Counted from the first letter of the stretch, positions 34,572-44,243 are shown. The stretch: 64,000 nucleotides of DNA from Vibrio maerlii (GCF_003415655.1 NZ_QRHC01000003.1:426600-490599), one strand, 5' to 3'. The notes: generated from the sequence alone by a model not told the origin. Numbers and translations are program-made.

Positions 34572-35927
34572 ATGCAGGTGATTCATCATGGTGGCAAAGA
34601 TACCGTTACCGGCTCTTGCCATGAACTAAGACTCGATGACCAATCTATTTTAATTGATTGCGGATTATTTCAAGGGGCAGACTCTCGCAACCTAGAGATC
34701 GATTTTAGCACTAGGAACATCGTAGCCCTTTTACTTACCCATAGTCATATTGATCATGTTGGTCGCATTCCTTGGTTGCTCGCTAAAGGCTTTGAAAAGC
34801 CTATCATCTGTACCAAAGCCACAGCAGAACTACTGCCTTTGATGCTTACTGATGGCCTTAAAATACAAGGACTTAACAATAGGCAAACAGAACGAGTACT
34901 GAGAAAAGTAAAGCGTATGGTCATCGCTTGTGAATACAATGAATGGATTGCAATTCCCACTCCATTCAAGATGGGTGTACAGCTTAATAACGGAAAGGAT
35001 CATAGTAGGCCAAATACTCTCTATGCTCGGTTTCAACCTGCGGGACACATCTTAGGCTCAGCATACATTGAGGTAAAGCTACCCAATCAGGAAGTCATCG
35101 TCTTTTCTGGTGACCTCGGCCCAAGCCACACGCCACTTCTCCCCGATCCCCTCCCGCCAGAGCGTGCTGACTACTTGTTTATCGAATCAACCTATGGAGA
35201 TAGACAACATGACGACATTGCTACACGTGGACAAAGACTCAAAAAGATTATCGAGCGTTCTTTGAGAGATGGTGGAACCATCCTCATTCCTGCTTTTAGT
35301 GTCGGGAGAACTCAAGAATTGTTATTCGATATTGAACAGTTGATTTACCAACACGACATTGACATCTCCATGCCGATCATTCTTGATTCTCCAATGGCAA
35401 GCAAAGTCACACGCTCCTATCAGCGCTTCAAGAAGCTTTGGGGAAATGAAGCGAAAGCAAAGCTCGAGGCCCATCGGCACCCGCTTGAATTTGAACAGTG
35501 TATTACGGTTGAAGACTATCGAACCCATCAAAGACTGGTTAATAGGCTCGCTTCAACAGGTGAACCCACAATAGTGGTTGCCGCTTCAGGTATGTGCCAA
35601 GGGGGAAGGATCATGGCATACCTAAAGGCATTGCTCAGCGACAAGCGTACCGATGTTATCTTTGCTGGATATCAAGCCGATGGAACCTTGGGTGCTGAAC
35701 TACAGTCTGGAACCAGTGAGGTTGAGATTGATGGAGAGATGATTAAGGTTAAAGCACAGCTTCATACTATGTCAGGTTATTCTGCCCATGCCGACAAAAA
35801 TGATCTGATGGAATTTGTCTGTGGAATCGCAAACAAACCGAAAGAGATACATTTGATACATGGTGTTCCTAAAACTAAATCATACTTTGCGAAGGAGTTA
35901 AAGAAGCAGGGTTTTGACGTACGCTGA
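34572..35927 (+). CDS. Metallo-beta-lactamase fold, beta-CASP RNase-like protein
   Basis: The 451-residue protein belongs to the beta-CASP branch of MBL-fold nucleases (CPSF/Ysh1-like bacterial members). Zinc-binding HxHxDH is at His57-Ser-His59-Ile-Asp61-His62, and GHILGSAYIEV and FSGDLG follow. The beta-CASP insert contains IPAFSVGRTQELLFDI and ASGMCQGGRIMAYLK. The C-terminal SGYSAHADKNDLMEF supplies the last metal His. It probably acts on RNA in the cytosol; a substrate is not known. ATG 34572 has GAGGGG six bases upstream, better than the ATG four codons before. Confidence 0.87.
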   Translation: MQVIHHGGKDTVTGSCHELRLDDQSILIDCGLFQGADSRNLEIDFSTRNIVALLLTHSHIDHVGRIPWLLAKGFEKPIICTKATAELLPLMLTDGLKIQGLNNRQTERVLRKVKRMVIACEYNEWIAIPTPFKMGVQLNNGKDHSRPNTLYARFQPAGHILGSAYIEVKLPNQEVIVFSGDLGPSHTPLLPDPLPPERADYLFIESTYGDRQHDDIATRGQRLKKIIERSLRDGGTILIPAFSVGRTQELLFDIEQLIYQHDIDISMPIILDSPMASKVTRSYQRFKKLWGNEAKAKLEAHRHPLEFEQCITVEDYRTHQRLVNRLASTGEPTIVVAASGMCQGGRIMAYLKALLSDKRTDVIFAGYQADGTLGAELQSGTSEVEIDGEMIKVKAQLHTMSGYSAHADKNDLMEFVCGIANKPKEIHLIHGVPKTKSYFAKELKKQGFDVR

Positions 35928-36109
35928 TCTCTATAACGAACCAGCTTTTACAAGTAGTCTCAACATCAAATAGAACAAAAAGGGTTTAGCAAAGACAACT
36001 CATATAAATGTTAGAGATATGTAACTACTTTTTGTTATATAGCCATATGAAATAACACACCAAATCGCATGCTATATTGCAGTCCATTTTAATAAATGGA
36101 TTTATAACA

Positions 36110-36958
36110 ATGTCACAAGCTATTGAATTTACCCACCACCAAGCGACCATCGACCATGTCGGTATCGTTAATAAAAAACTGGCTATTTCTACAGAGATCT
36201 TTGAAGCATTAGGCTTTAAATCAGGCAAAGCATCAAAGCTTGATGTCGGTCTAAATGAGCTCAACATCTGCCCTATCAATATCCACTATATGTTTGATAA
36301 CTCTTACATTGAAGTTATTGAAACAACGGGTAAAGACTACCTACTAGACCTATTAAACTCTGACTGCGCCTTGCATATGTCTCTGCTTGTATCAAAAGAT
36401 ATTGCAGCGACTCACGCTAAATTTATGGCAAGTGATATTGAGGTAAGCGACCCTATTACCGATTCGAGTCGCCCTGCGGATCACGGTGAGTTAAAAGGTA
36501 CGGCTAAGTTCCAGTGGTTCCGTTTTATGCAGCCAGTATTAGATAACAACGGCATGGTGGCCGTGATGCAGCACCACACACCAGAGCTAATCTTCCAACC
36601 TAACCGCTACCAGCATGGCAATGGCGTATACGCGATGGAAGCCATCTATGCCGATATCACAGCAGAACAAGGTGAGAAACTTACTGAGCTAAGTAGCTAC
36701 ATGGATGGTGACTTTACGACTGAAAACAGTATTCAGTCACTGCGTGTCGTAGATTGTGATCAGGTAAACAATGCTTTAGATATTCAGTTAGATAAGACTC
36801 GTAGTCCATACGTTGGCATGACCTTCCTAACCCAAGATATTAGCTTAACTAAATCATTTATCGAGCGTTCTGGTTACTCGTTCCGTGAAATCGACGGCTC
36901 TCTATTTGTTGACACCAGCAAAGAGATGAACCTGTTTTTAGAGTTTAAGCAGGCATAA
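36110..36958 (+). CDS. VOC/glyoxalase-like domain protein
   Basis: The 282-residue protein shows two beta-alpha-beta-beta-beta units of the vicinal oxygen chelate superfamily. The first opens IDHVGIVNKKLAISTEIFEA and includes NIHYMFDNSYIEVIE. The second, from about residue 185, is more diverged and ends in a matching DGSLFVDTSKEMNLFLEFK. VOC enzymes include dioxygenases and glyoxalases, and the Glyoxalase_3-type group is uncharacterised. The ATG at 36110 is preferred to a TTG 11 codons upstream. It sits 25 bases before an APC-type permease gene and is likely in one operon with it, hinting at uptake and breakdown of one small molecule. Confidence 0.7.
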   Translation: MSQAIEFTHHQATIDHVGIVNKKLAISTEIFEALGFKSGKASKLDVGLNELNICPINIHYMFDNSYIEVIETTGKDYLLDLLNSDCALHMSLLVSKDIAATHAKFMASDIEVSDPITDSSRPADHGELKGTAKFQWFRFMQPVLDNNGMVAVMQHHTPELIFQPNRYQHGNGVYAMEAIYADITAEQGEKLTELSSYMDGDFTTENSIQSLRVVDCDQVNNALDIQLDKTRSPYVGMTFLTQDISLTKSFIERSGYSFREIDGSLFVDTSKEMNLFLEFKQA

Positions 36959-36983
36959 ACTCACGTAAGTAAAGGATTTTACG

Positions 36984-38297
36984 ATGAATTTAGGATTTAA
37001 AGAGCTGGTTACGATTGGTCTTGGTTTGATCATTGGTGGCGGCGTTATCACAGTAACGGGCTATGGTATTGGTTATACCGATACCGGGATATCACTGGCG
37101 TATCTGGTTGCGGGCATTGCGTTTATCTTCTCGATGATCCCAACTCTGATTGTTGGCTTAACCATTCCACGCACGAGCTTTTCGTACACGGTAACCAATG
37201 AGCTTATGTCACCATTTGCCGGTGGTATGTTCCTGTGGATCTTCTTTATTGGCCGCATCATCATGGCGTTCTTCGGAGTTGCCTTTGCGAGCTATGTGAC
37301 TTCTATCCTGCCGGATCTCAATGCAACCTATGTCGCGGTTGGTGCGATTACCCTGTTCTATGTAATCAACCTGCTCGGCGCGCAATCCGCAACGAAGATC
37401 CAAAAGGTACTTAACGTGGTGCTGATTGTTGCTTTGGTTTCATTTTCAGCACTTGGAATCATGAAGCTTCAGCCTGATGCACTTACTGCTGAGCGCCTGT
37501 TTCCAAATGGCAGTGACGGCTTTATCTCTGCGGTAACCATGCTGATGTTCTCGATGGGCGGAGGTTTGGTTCTGCTTGAGTTCGGTGGCATGGTTAAAGA
37601 ACCGCAAAAAGTACTGTTTAAAGCAATCCTAACGGTAACCGCGATTGCGACGGTGCTGTTTGCTTGTATTGGCTTAGCTGGCTCTGGCGTTCTACCTTAC
37701 GAACAAGTGGCTAACAAACCAATGACTTACGCAGCTGAGACTATCTTCGGTAATGAGGCTGGTGTGCTGTTCTTTGTTATTGGCGGTGCATTAATGGCAC
37801 TAGCAACGACAATGAACTCTTCATACATGTGGTACTGCAATACGATGATCAAAGGCTGTGAAGATGGCTGGTTCCCAACCTTCCTTGCGAAGAAGAATCG
37901 CTTTGGCACGCCTTACATCTTACTGACTATCTTTTGGTTGATGGGAGTAGCGCCCGTTATCGCCGGAATGGATATTGGCGTACTTGTTCGTGTCGCAACA
38001 GGCCTTGCGCTGCTATTCTTCGCCATTCCAAACTTTGCGCTACTTGGCCTACCAAGTAAGTACCCACAAGAGTGGCAAGCATCTCGCTTCTATATCAAGA
38101 GCAAAGCAGTTCTTGTGACATTAACCGTTGTGTGTAATGCCGTATTCCTTGGTTTGATCTTTAAGAGCTTCTCAGGCTTCAGCTCAAGCATCTTGACGAT
38201 TATCGCTGCAACCGTTGGTGTTGGCGTGATCTACATTCTGTTTAAGAACAAGCAAATGAAGGCACAACAACAGCTAACACCAGCTACTGAAGTGTAA
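36984..38297 (+). CDS. APC superfamily amino-acid permease
   Basis: The 437-residue protein has about twelve hydrophobic segments and the start of an APC transporter: GLGLIIGGGVITVTGYGIGY, in which the Gly-rich unwound part of helix 1 binds substrate. ALATTMNSSYMWYCNTMIKG and GWFPTFLAKKNRFGTP match the region around helix 8 and its loop. The transported compound is unknown; amino acids or amines are usual. AAAGGA lies nine bases before the ATG. It follows the VOC gene and is followed by a strong bidirectional terminator. Confidence 0.8.
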   Translation: MNLGFKELVTIGLGLIIGGGVITVTGYGIGYTDTGISLAYLVAGIAFIFSMIPTLIVGLTIPRTSFSYTVTNELMSPFAGGMFLWIFFIGRIIMAFFGVAFASYVTSILPDLNATYVAVGAITLFYVINLLGAQSATKIQKVLNVVLIVALVSFSALGIMKLQPDALTAERLFPNGSDGFISAVTMLMFSMGGGLVLLEFGGMVKEPQKVLFKAILTVTAIATVLFACIGLAGSGVLPYEQVANKPMTYAAETIFGNEAGVLFFVIGGALMALATTMNSSYMWYCNTMIKGCEDGWFPTFLAKKNRFGTPYILLTIFWLMGVAPVIAGMDIGVLVRVATGLALLFFAIPNFALLGLPSKYPQEWQASRFYIKSKAVLVTLTVVCNAVFLGLIFKSFSGFSSSILTIIAATVGVGVIYILFKNKQMKAQQQLTPATEV

Positions 38298-38316
38298 TTA
38301 ATTTCTTCACTAAAAT

Positions 38317-38353
38317 GAAAAAGCGCCGCTGATGAGAGTCAGCGGCGCTTTTA
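38317..38353. terminator. Bidirectional terminator between APC permease and FAD protein
   Basis: AAAGCGCCGCTGA and TCAGCGGCGCTTT form a perfect stem around TGAGAG, with A and T runs on both sides. Confidence 0.9.
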
Positions 38354-38374
38354 TTTGTATTCGAGCCTAAGCTA

Positions 38375-39991
38375 TTAGACGTTATCTAGCTGACCTGTCA
38401 TTGAAAGTGCTACAGCTTCAGCTACTTTAATACCATCAATACCCGCTGACAAAATACCACCAGCGTAACCTGCGCCCTCACCTGCTGGGAAAAAGCCTTT
38501 TAGGTTGATGCTCTGGTAATCTTTACCACGCTTGATGTTTACTGGTGATGATGTACGCGTCTCAACACCCGTTAGTAGTGCATCTGCACTTGCGAAGCCT
38601 TTGATCTTACGGTCAAATGCAGGGATCGCTTCACGGATAGCTTCGATTGCAAAGTCTGGTAGTGCTTTCGAGATATCCGTTAGGTGGATGCCCGGTGTGA
38701 ATGAAGGTGCGACATCACCAAGCTCACTCGGGTTAGCACCTTTCAGGAAGTCACCGACTTTTTGCGCCGGTGCATCGTATGTCTCACCACCGAGTACATA
38801 CGCACCAGACTCAAGCTTACGCTGCAGCTCGATACCTGCCAGTGGATGACCTGGGAAGTCACGCTCAGGATCGATTCCCACTACGATAGCGGCGTTTGCA
38901 TTACGTTCTGCTCGTGAGTATTGGCTCATGCCGTTGGTTACGACACGCTTCTCTTCTGATGTTGCCGCAACAACGGTACCACCCGGACACATACAGAAGC
39001 TGTAAACCGTGCGACCATTCTTACAGTGGTGAACCAGTTTGTAATCCGCAGCGCCAAGAATTGGGTTGCCTGCATTTGGACCAAAACGTGCTTCGTCGAT
39101 CATTGACTGTTTGTGCTCAATTCGGAAACCTACCGAGAATGGCTTCGCTTCCATGTATACGCCGCGCTCGTAAAGCATCTCAAATGTGTCACGAGCACTA
39201 TGGCCAACCGCTAGAACCACGTGACGAGATTTAATCTCTTCGCCGTTTGATAACGTGACGCCTGTGATTTGACCATCTTCCATATGAAGATCATCAACGC
39301 GAGTGCTAAAGCGAATCTCACCACCAAGTTCGATGATTTTTGCACGCATTTTTTCGATCATCGTCACCAGTTTAAAGGTACCGATGTGCGGTTTGCTTAC
39401 GTAGCGGATCTCTTCTGGTGCGCCTGATGCAACAAACTCTTCAATTACCTTGCGGCTGTAATGCTTAGGGTCTTTGATTTGGCTGTAAAGCTTACCGTCA
39501 GAGAACGTACCTGCACCGCCCTCACCAAACTGTACGTTTGATTCAGGATTCAGGTTACGCTTACGCCAGAAGCCGAAGGTGTCTTTAGTACGCTCACGTA
39601 CCTCTTTACCGCGCTCAACCACAATTGGCTTGAAGCCACTTTGAGCAAGAATGAGTGCAGCGAATAGACCAGCAGGGCCAAAACCAACAACCACTGGGCG
39701 CTCTGTAAGATCAGCAGGTGCTTGCGCAACGAACTTGTACTCCATATCCGGAGTCAATTTTACGTGAGGGTCCTGAGTGAATTGCTCAAGTAAAGCAACT
39801 TCGTTCTCTACCTCCACATCCAGAGTGTAGATCAGTAGAATCTTAGCTTTCTTACGAGCATCGTAGCCACGTTTAAATACATTGAAAGAAAGGATTTGTT
39901 CTGGCGTAAGACCAAGCTTTTTCTCAATAGCAGCTTGGATTTCGCCTTCTTCATGATCAAGTGGAAGCTTGATTTCAGTTAAACGTATCAT
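38375..39991 (-). CDS. FAD-dependent oxidoreductase (COG2509 type)
   Basis: The 538-residue protein has an unusual 100-residue N-terminal domain (MIRLTEIKLPLDHEEGEIQA) ahead of a Rossmann FAD-binding motif VVVGFGPAGLFAALILAQSG and VVERG. GEGGAGTFSDGKL and HVVLAVGHSARDT follow, and the C-terminal FFPAGEGAGYAGGILSAGID closes the FAD site. This layout is that of an uncharacterised family of FAD-dependent dehydrogenases widespread in bacteria, with no known substrate. GAGA precedes the ATG. It is a single gene sharing its terminator with the APC permease. Confidence 0.85.
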   Translation of the reverse strand: MIRLTEIKLPLDHEEGEIQAAIEKKLGLTPEQILSFNVFKRGYDARKKAKILLIYTLDVEVENEVALLEQFTQDPHVKLTPDMEYKFVAQAPADLTERPVVVGFGPAGLFAALILAQSGFKPIVVERGKEVRERTKDTFGFWRKRNLNPESNVQFGEGGAGTFSDGKLYSQIKDPKHYSRKVIEEFVASGAPEEIRYVSKPHIGTFKLVTMIEKMRAKIIELGGEIRFSTRVDDLHMEDGQITGVTLSNGEEIKSRHVVLAVGHSARDTFEMLYERGVYMEAKPFSVGFRIEHKQSMIDEARFGPNAGNPILGAADYKLVHHCKNGRTVYSFCMCPGGTVVAATSEEKRVVTNGMSQYSRAERNANAAIVVGIDPERDFPGHPLAGIELQRKLESGAYVLGGETYDAPAQKVGDFLKGANPSELGDVAPSFTPGIHLTDISKALPDFAIEAIREAIPAFDRKIKGFASADALLTGVETRTSSPVNIKRGKDYQSINLKGFFPAGEGAGYAGGILSAGIDGIKVAEAVALSMTGQLDNV

Positions 39992-40241
39992 TCGATGTCT
40001 CGCATTTCTTGGGTAGGTGTCTTAGCCAATGAGTTACCAATTGGGTTACTGGTAGCCAAAAGCTCACAATGGCGCGCATTCTACGATAACTTCGAGGTGG
40101 TGTCATACGAAATCCACCCTTACATCTGATTATAAAAGCATCACTATCTATACTTAACTGTATATTGATATTTACATGGGGATCAGTATCATCGCCCCTC
40201 CGCAATTAGACACTCACACAATCAAATAAGAGCAAAGAACC

Positions 40242-40571
40242 ATGGCGTTTGTCGTAACTGATAACTGTATTCAATGTAAGTACACCGACTGTGTGGCTGT
40301 ATGTCCTGCCGATGCCTTCCACGAAGGCCCAAACTTTATGGTAATCAATCCAATTGAGTGTATCGATTGTGGTCTGTGTGTTCCGGAATGTGATGCCCAA
40401 GCCATCTTCCAAGAAGACGAAGTACCCGCCGATCAAGAGATCTTCATTGAAATGAATTCAGTTTTATCTGAAGTATGGCCAGTACGCACTGAAGTGATTC
40501 CAGCAATGGAAGACGCAGAAAAGTGGAACGGTGTAGAAGATAAGCTTGGTAAAGGGATGTTGGAGAAATAG
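40242..40571 (+). CDS. fdxA: Ferredoxin FdxA (7Fe-8S type)
   Basis: The 109-residue protein has the first cluster motif [18 protein letters not shown] and the second [13 protein letters not shown], the pattern of bacterial ferredoxins with one 3Fe-4S and one 4Fe-4S cluster. The acidic C-terminal extension ([17 protein letters not shown]) is usual for FdxA. It carries electrons in the cytosol; the partner is not identified here. It stands alone, with CTAG-rich repeat DNA right after its stop. Confidence 0.93.
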   Translation: MAFVVTDNCIQCKYTDCVAVCPADAFHEGPNFMVINPIECIDCGLCVPECDAQAIFQEDEVPADQEIFIEMNSVLSEVWPVRTEVIPAMEDAEKWNGVEDKLGKGMLEK

Positions 40572-40719
40572 GATTAGATTCCTAGGTTAGAGTTCCTAGT
40601 TCCTAGAAGCTGGTTCCTAGAAACTGCTTCCGAGAGACTTGCTCCCAGATGTTCGTGCCTAGAAGAAGATCTGGTGTCGTACTCCTCTTCTAGGAACTCG
40701 TTAACTAGGCACTAGGATC
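40572..40719. repeat. CTAG-rich segment between fdxA and the TrmH-type gene
   Basis: Seven CTAG tetramers occur in 148 bases, several inside TTCCTAG or CTAGGAACT (TTCCTAGGTTAG, AGTTCCTAGTTCCTAG, GGTTCCTAGAAACT, then TTCTAGGAACTCGTTAACTAG). The two ends are partly complementary. It belongs with the TTCCTAG-type repeats at 16363 and 41503. Confidence 0.75.
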
Positions 40720-41454
40720 TTATCCATGCTGCCTACGCAAATTATCCAAAATAATCCCAGTCGCCATTGCCACATTCAGTGATTCTGCACCGCCAAAGGC
40801 TGGGATAGTGATTTTGTCAGTCACAAATCTCTCTGCTGCTGGACGCACGCCGTGAGATTCACTCCCCATCAATAAAATACCTTGTGCTGAGAATTCCGTT
40901 TTATGCACGCTCTCGCCTTCCAGAAAAGCCCCATATACAGGAATGCTTGCTTGCTCTAAGTAGCTAGGAAGATCCAATAAACTTACCTGCACGCGGCCAA
41001 AGCTGCCCATCGTTGCGCGGATAGTTTTTGGATTGTATGGGTCCGCACAATCTGAGCTAGCCACAATGTGCTGAATATCATACCAGTCGGCAATTCGGAT
41101 AATAGTACCTAAGTTTCCAGGGTCAGATACGCCATCAAGGGCTATCATCAAACCTTCGGCTTTTGGTGCTTCAACCTTTGGGATCTCAACAATCGCGACC
41201 GCCGCGTTGTTGCTCACTAGACTGCTTGCTTTAGTCAGCTCATCAAGGCTTGCTTCAACGCATTCATACTGGCGAAGTATATTCGCATGCTCAGCTAAAA
41301 ACTCACTGGTTGCGAAAACCTGTTGTACGGTCAGCGGTGAATCAACCAACTCAAGAACGTTCTTCTCACCCTCCACAAGAAATAGGCCATGAGCTTTACG
41401 CTGCTTTTTTTGCCCCAAAGCGCGGAGCAGTTTTAGTTGGTTCTTTGAAATCAT
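40720..41454 (-). CDS. TrmH/SpoU family RNA 2'-O-methyltransferase
   Basis: The 244-residue protein has an N-terminal substrate-binding domain (KAHGLFLVEGEKNVLELVDS) and the SPOUT knot motifs: DGVSDPGNLGTIIRIADW (motif 1), GILLMGSESHGV (motif 2) and IPAFGGAESLNVAMATGIIL (motif 3). Members 2'-O-methylate rRNA or tRNA with S-adenosylmethionine. Which base is modified cannot be told. The usual start MISKNQLKLLRAL is at 41454; a 14-codon extension is rejected. Confidence 0.85.
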   Translation of the reverse strand: MISKNQLKLLRALGQKKQRKAHGLFLVEGEKNVLELVDSPLTVQQVFATSEFLAEHANILRQYECVEASLDELTKASSLVSNNAAVAIVEIPKVEAPKAEGLMIALDGVSDPGNLGTIIRIADWYDIQHIVASSDCADPYNPKTIRATMGSFGRVQVSLLDLPSYLEQASIPVYGAFLEGESVHKTEFSAQGILLMGSESHGVRPAAERFVTDKITIPAFGGAESLNVAMATGIILDNLRRQHG

Positions 41455-41502
41455 AGTGAAGGGTCTCAGGTTGGTTAAGAGAGGCATTTTACTCATAATA
41501 CT

Positions 41503-41585
41503 AACTAGTTCCTAGAGCCTAGTCCTTAGAAACATAAATAGAGATATAGATAGAACAATGCCTAGTCTGCTATGAACTAGGCATT
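41503..41585. repeat. CTAG-rich repeat and perfect hairpin between metY and the TrmH-type gene
   Basis: AACTAGTTCCTAGAGCCTAG and CCTTAGAAAC (41503-41533) nearly copy an arm of the repeat at 16363-16420. AATGCCTAGT and ACTAGGCATT (41557-41585) are perfect ten-base arms around CTGCTATGA and could terminate metY. Confidence 0.75.
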
Positions 41586-41625
41586 TGTTGTTCTTCTAGG
41601 TACAAGAAACTAGCCTCTAGAACCT

Positions 41626-42894
41626 CTATGCATTCAACGCTTGCTCCAGATCGGCAATAATGTCATCAATGTGCTCAATGCCTACTGATAGGCGGATCAT
41701 CTCTGGCGATACACCCGCTTGTTTTTGCTCGGCTTCATCTAACTGACGGTGCGTGGTTGAGGCAGGATGACAAGCCAATGATTTTGCATCACCAATGTTT
41801 ACTAAGCGCTTAAAGATCTTCAGAGCATCATAAAAGCGTACCCCTGCGTCATAGCCATCTTTTAGACCAAACGATAAGATCGCCGATGGCTTACCCTTCA
41901 TGTATTTTTCAGCCAGTGGATAAAATTCAGAATCCGTTAAGCCCGCATAGCTAACCCAGCTCACCTTCTCGTGTTTACTCAGGTATTCCGCGACTTTTAA
42001 AGCGTTCTCTGTGTGACGCTCCATACGCAGAGAGAGCGTCTCAAGGCCTTGCATCAACATAAACGCATTCATTGGTGATAAGGCTGAGCCCGTATTACGC
42101 AGCGGCACAGTGCGACAGCGGCCAATAAATGCAGCATCACCAAAGGCTTCACTATAAACAACACCGTGATAAGAAGGCTCTGGTTGGTTAAACACCGGAA
42201 ATCGTTCTTTGTGCTCTGCCCATGGGAACTTACCAGAATCGATAACGATGCCACCTAAGGTTGTACCGTGGCCACCAACATACTTAGTTAATGAATGCAC
42301 GACAATGTCAGCGCCAAACTCAATCGGCTTACAAATTGCTGGGGTCGCAACGGTATTATCGACGATCACAGGAACACCTTGGGCGTGAGCAAGCGTTGAG
42401 ATCGCTTCAAGATCGACAATGTTACCCGCAGGGTTTCCGATACTTTCACAATAAACAGCTTTGGTATTTTCATCGATAAGTTCAGCTAAGCTCTCAGGTT
42501 TATCATCTTTAGCAAACTTAACCTGAATACCTTGGTTAGGAAGCATATGGGCAAAAAGAGTATAGGTGCCGCCGTAAAGCTGAGGAGTTGATACTATGTT
42601 ATCGCCTGCTTGCGCCAGAGTTAGGATCGCATAGTTAATTGCAGCACTACCAGCGCTCACCACCAGCCCAGCAATACCACCCTCTAAAGCTGCCATTCGC
42701 TTTTCAAGTACGTCATTGGTTGGGTTCATAATGCGGGTGTAGATGTTGCCCGGAACTTCTAGATTAAAGAGATCAGCGCCATGTTGGGCATTTTCAAACT
42801 CATACGCGACTGTTTGATAGATTGGCGTTGCTACAGATTTAGTTGTTGGATCAGTCTCGTAGCCGTAATGGATGGAAAGGGTCTCGTCTTTCAT
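41626..42894 (-). CDS. metY: O-acetylhomoserine sulfhydrylase
   Basis: The 422-residue PLP enzyme makes homocysteine (or methionine) from O-acetylhomoserine and sulfide, in the cytosol. PLP-binding Lys is in VVHSLTKYVGGHGTT; YTRIMNPTNDVLEKRMAALEGG, VIVDNTVATP and SLACHPASTTHRQL are family signatures. The length is typical of MetY rather than the shorter MetB/MetC. AAGGAAG lies six bases before ATG 42894, so the longer frame to 42942 is rejected. No MetJ box or SAM riboswitch was recognised upstream. Confidence 0.9.
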   Translation of the reverse strand: MKDETLSIHYGYETDPTTKSVATPIYQTVAYEFENAQHGADLFNLEVPGNIYTRIMNPTNDVLEKRMAALEGGIAGLVVSAGSAAINYAILTLAQAGDNIVSTPQLYGGTYTLFAHMLPNQGIQVKFAKDDKPESLAELIDENTKAVYCESIGNPAGNIVDLEAISTLAHAQGVPVIVDNTVATPAICKPIEFGADIVVHSLTKYVGGHGTTLGGIVIDSGKFPWAEHKERFPVFNQPEPSYHGVVYSEAFGDAAFIGRCRTVPLRNTGSALSPMNAFMLMQGLETLSLRMERHTENALKVAEYLSKHEKVSWVSYAGLTDSEFYPLAEKYMKGKPSAILSFGLKDGYDAGVRFYDALKIFKRLVNIGDAKSLACHPASTTHRQLDEAEQKQAGVSPEMIRLSVGIEHIDDIIADLEQALNA

Positions 42895-43007
42895 TGTTCT
42901 TCCTTGATGATTATCCTTACTATTTTTGTTGATATTCAGCATCTCGTGTTAAAGATCGAAAGTCAACCAAGAGTAAAGCGTAAACCATCACGGCGTGATA
43001 CGCAGAT

Positions 43008-43985
43008 TCATCGCGTCATTTTCTTAACGAACACCACAACAAACAAAGCCATCGTAAAACTTCCAAGAAAAGCTTCAAGCGCAGCAATAAAGCGGGCAAA
43101 ACCAACTGGAGAGATATCCCCGTAGCCTAAGGTGGTAAACGTCACGACACTAAAATAAAGCGCATTGAAAAACTCAAACAGATAGTACTTCCAACCAGTA
43201 ACCCCCTCATAGATAGGATGAGCACTGGTGGTATCTAGCGCAAAGTACGCAAGTGCACAGGTAAAAATAAGAGCAATAGAGAATGTCACCACTCGCAGCG
43301 GATCTTCTCCGTAACCACAGAATAGATCGACGACTTTAGACACCATGCGCTTGAAGCTCATACGTGGCATCTGAAAACGACGAAAGCGCATCTCTCGCTT
43401 AAAGAAGTCCCCTGCAATCTCAAACAGCCCTTGTTTTTCGCACTGTTTGCGAATGTTACGACAAACCTCTTCTGCCTCCTGATAAAGCGAAAGCGATTTT
43501 TCTTTGTTGCCTTGCTTTCTTGCTTGTTTAGCCGCTAACTCTTGCTTGAGGTTATCGCCCCAATCAACATTCTCAATTTTCGTTCGTCCAAGTATCATCC
43601 CGAGTAAGTTGCAGTTATCGAGCTTAGCGCAATGCAAATTAGCGCCGATGAGCTTTGCCTTCATTAAGGATGAACCACGAAGATCAATCCCAAACATGTG
43701 AGCTTCACTAAGGTCTGCTCGATAGAAGTCTGCATCACGACAGGAGTAGCCCTTTTTACACCCTTTGTTCACCAAATTGATATCTTCGAGCTGAGTTCTT
43801 GCCAACTGAAAACCATCGAGTGGTTTTCCCGATGCCGCCCACTCCTCAACCGCGCATTTAACATCGTCATTGCTTTTATCAACCTTGGGATCATGCCAGT
43901 AACACAGCCCAGACTCCCCGGCAGGTTCGTCACAGCACCAACCTTCAGAATTCTGATATTTACACTGCTTTGTTGTGGAGCCCAT
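43008..43985 (-). CDS. Pentapeptide-repeat two-TM potassium channel
   Basis: The 325-residue protein combines three parts. A short Cys/His-rich N-terminus (CKYQNSEGWCCDEPAGESG, then CYWHDP) looks like a zinc-binding motif. Pentapeptide repeats follow at about 80-140 (ADFYRADLSEAHMFGIDLRG, SLMKAKLIGANLHCAKLDNC). At the C-terminus is a two-helix pore domain with selectivity filter TTLGYGDISP (filter at about residues 285-290). It should be an inner-membrane K+ channel whose cytosolic part senses something unknown. ATG 43985 has AAGGAA six bases upstream. The combination is seen in some marine bacteria, to my memory. Confidence 0.82.
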   Translation of the reverse strand: MGSTTKQCKYQNSEGWCCDEPAGESGLCYWHDPKVDKSNDDVKCAVEEWAASGKPLDGFQLARTQLEDINLVNKGCKKGYSCRDADFYRADLSEAHMFGIDLRGSSLMKAKLIGANLHCAKLDNCNLLGMILGRTKIENVDWGDNLKQELAAKQARKQGNKEKSLSLYQEAEEVCRNIRKQCEKQGLFEIAGDFFKREMRFRRFQMPRMSFKRMVSKVVDLFCGYGEDPLRVVTFSIALIFTCALAYFALDTTSAHPIYEGVTGWKYYLFEFFNALYFSVVTFTTLGYGDISPVGFARFIAALEAFLGSFTMALFVVVFVKKMTR

Positions 43986-44127
43986 GACCACTTCCTTACA
44001 ACTCTAAAACATCCGTTTATTCGGTTAAGTTTAGAAGAAAACCTTCCAATCATTCATTGGATAATTAACTTACTTACTGTCCAATAAACCATTCATTATA
44101 CTATTAATTAACATTTTTGCAGCATTT

Positions 44128-44143
44128 TGTGCAAATGGTCACG
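44128..44143. promoter_or_regulatory. Candidate CRP site upstream of the alanine symporter
   Basis: TGTGC-AAATGG-TCACG matches eight of the ten defined bases of TGTGA-N6-TCACA. It lies about 100 bases before the symporter start, a common position for activation. Confidence 0.4.
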
Positions 44144-44243
44144 ATAATGAGACTCAGATCTACATTTCTCTTAAACGACTGAATTTTAAAGGTTAACATT
44201 CGACTGGGATTTAAATTTATAAAACAATAACAAGGAATATGTT

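Noticed and set aside
40572..41625. Insertion-sequence remnants in the CTAG-rich gaps
   Set aside because: No transposase fragment or terminal repeat with target duplication could be seen; only short CTAG repeats are present.
44000..44243. Possible glycine riboswitch before the AGCS symporter
   Set aside because: Some Vibrio AGCS genes have one, but the conserved glycine-aptamer segments are not seen here.
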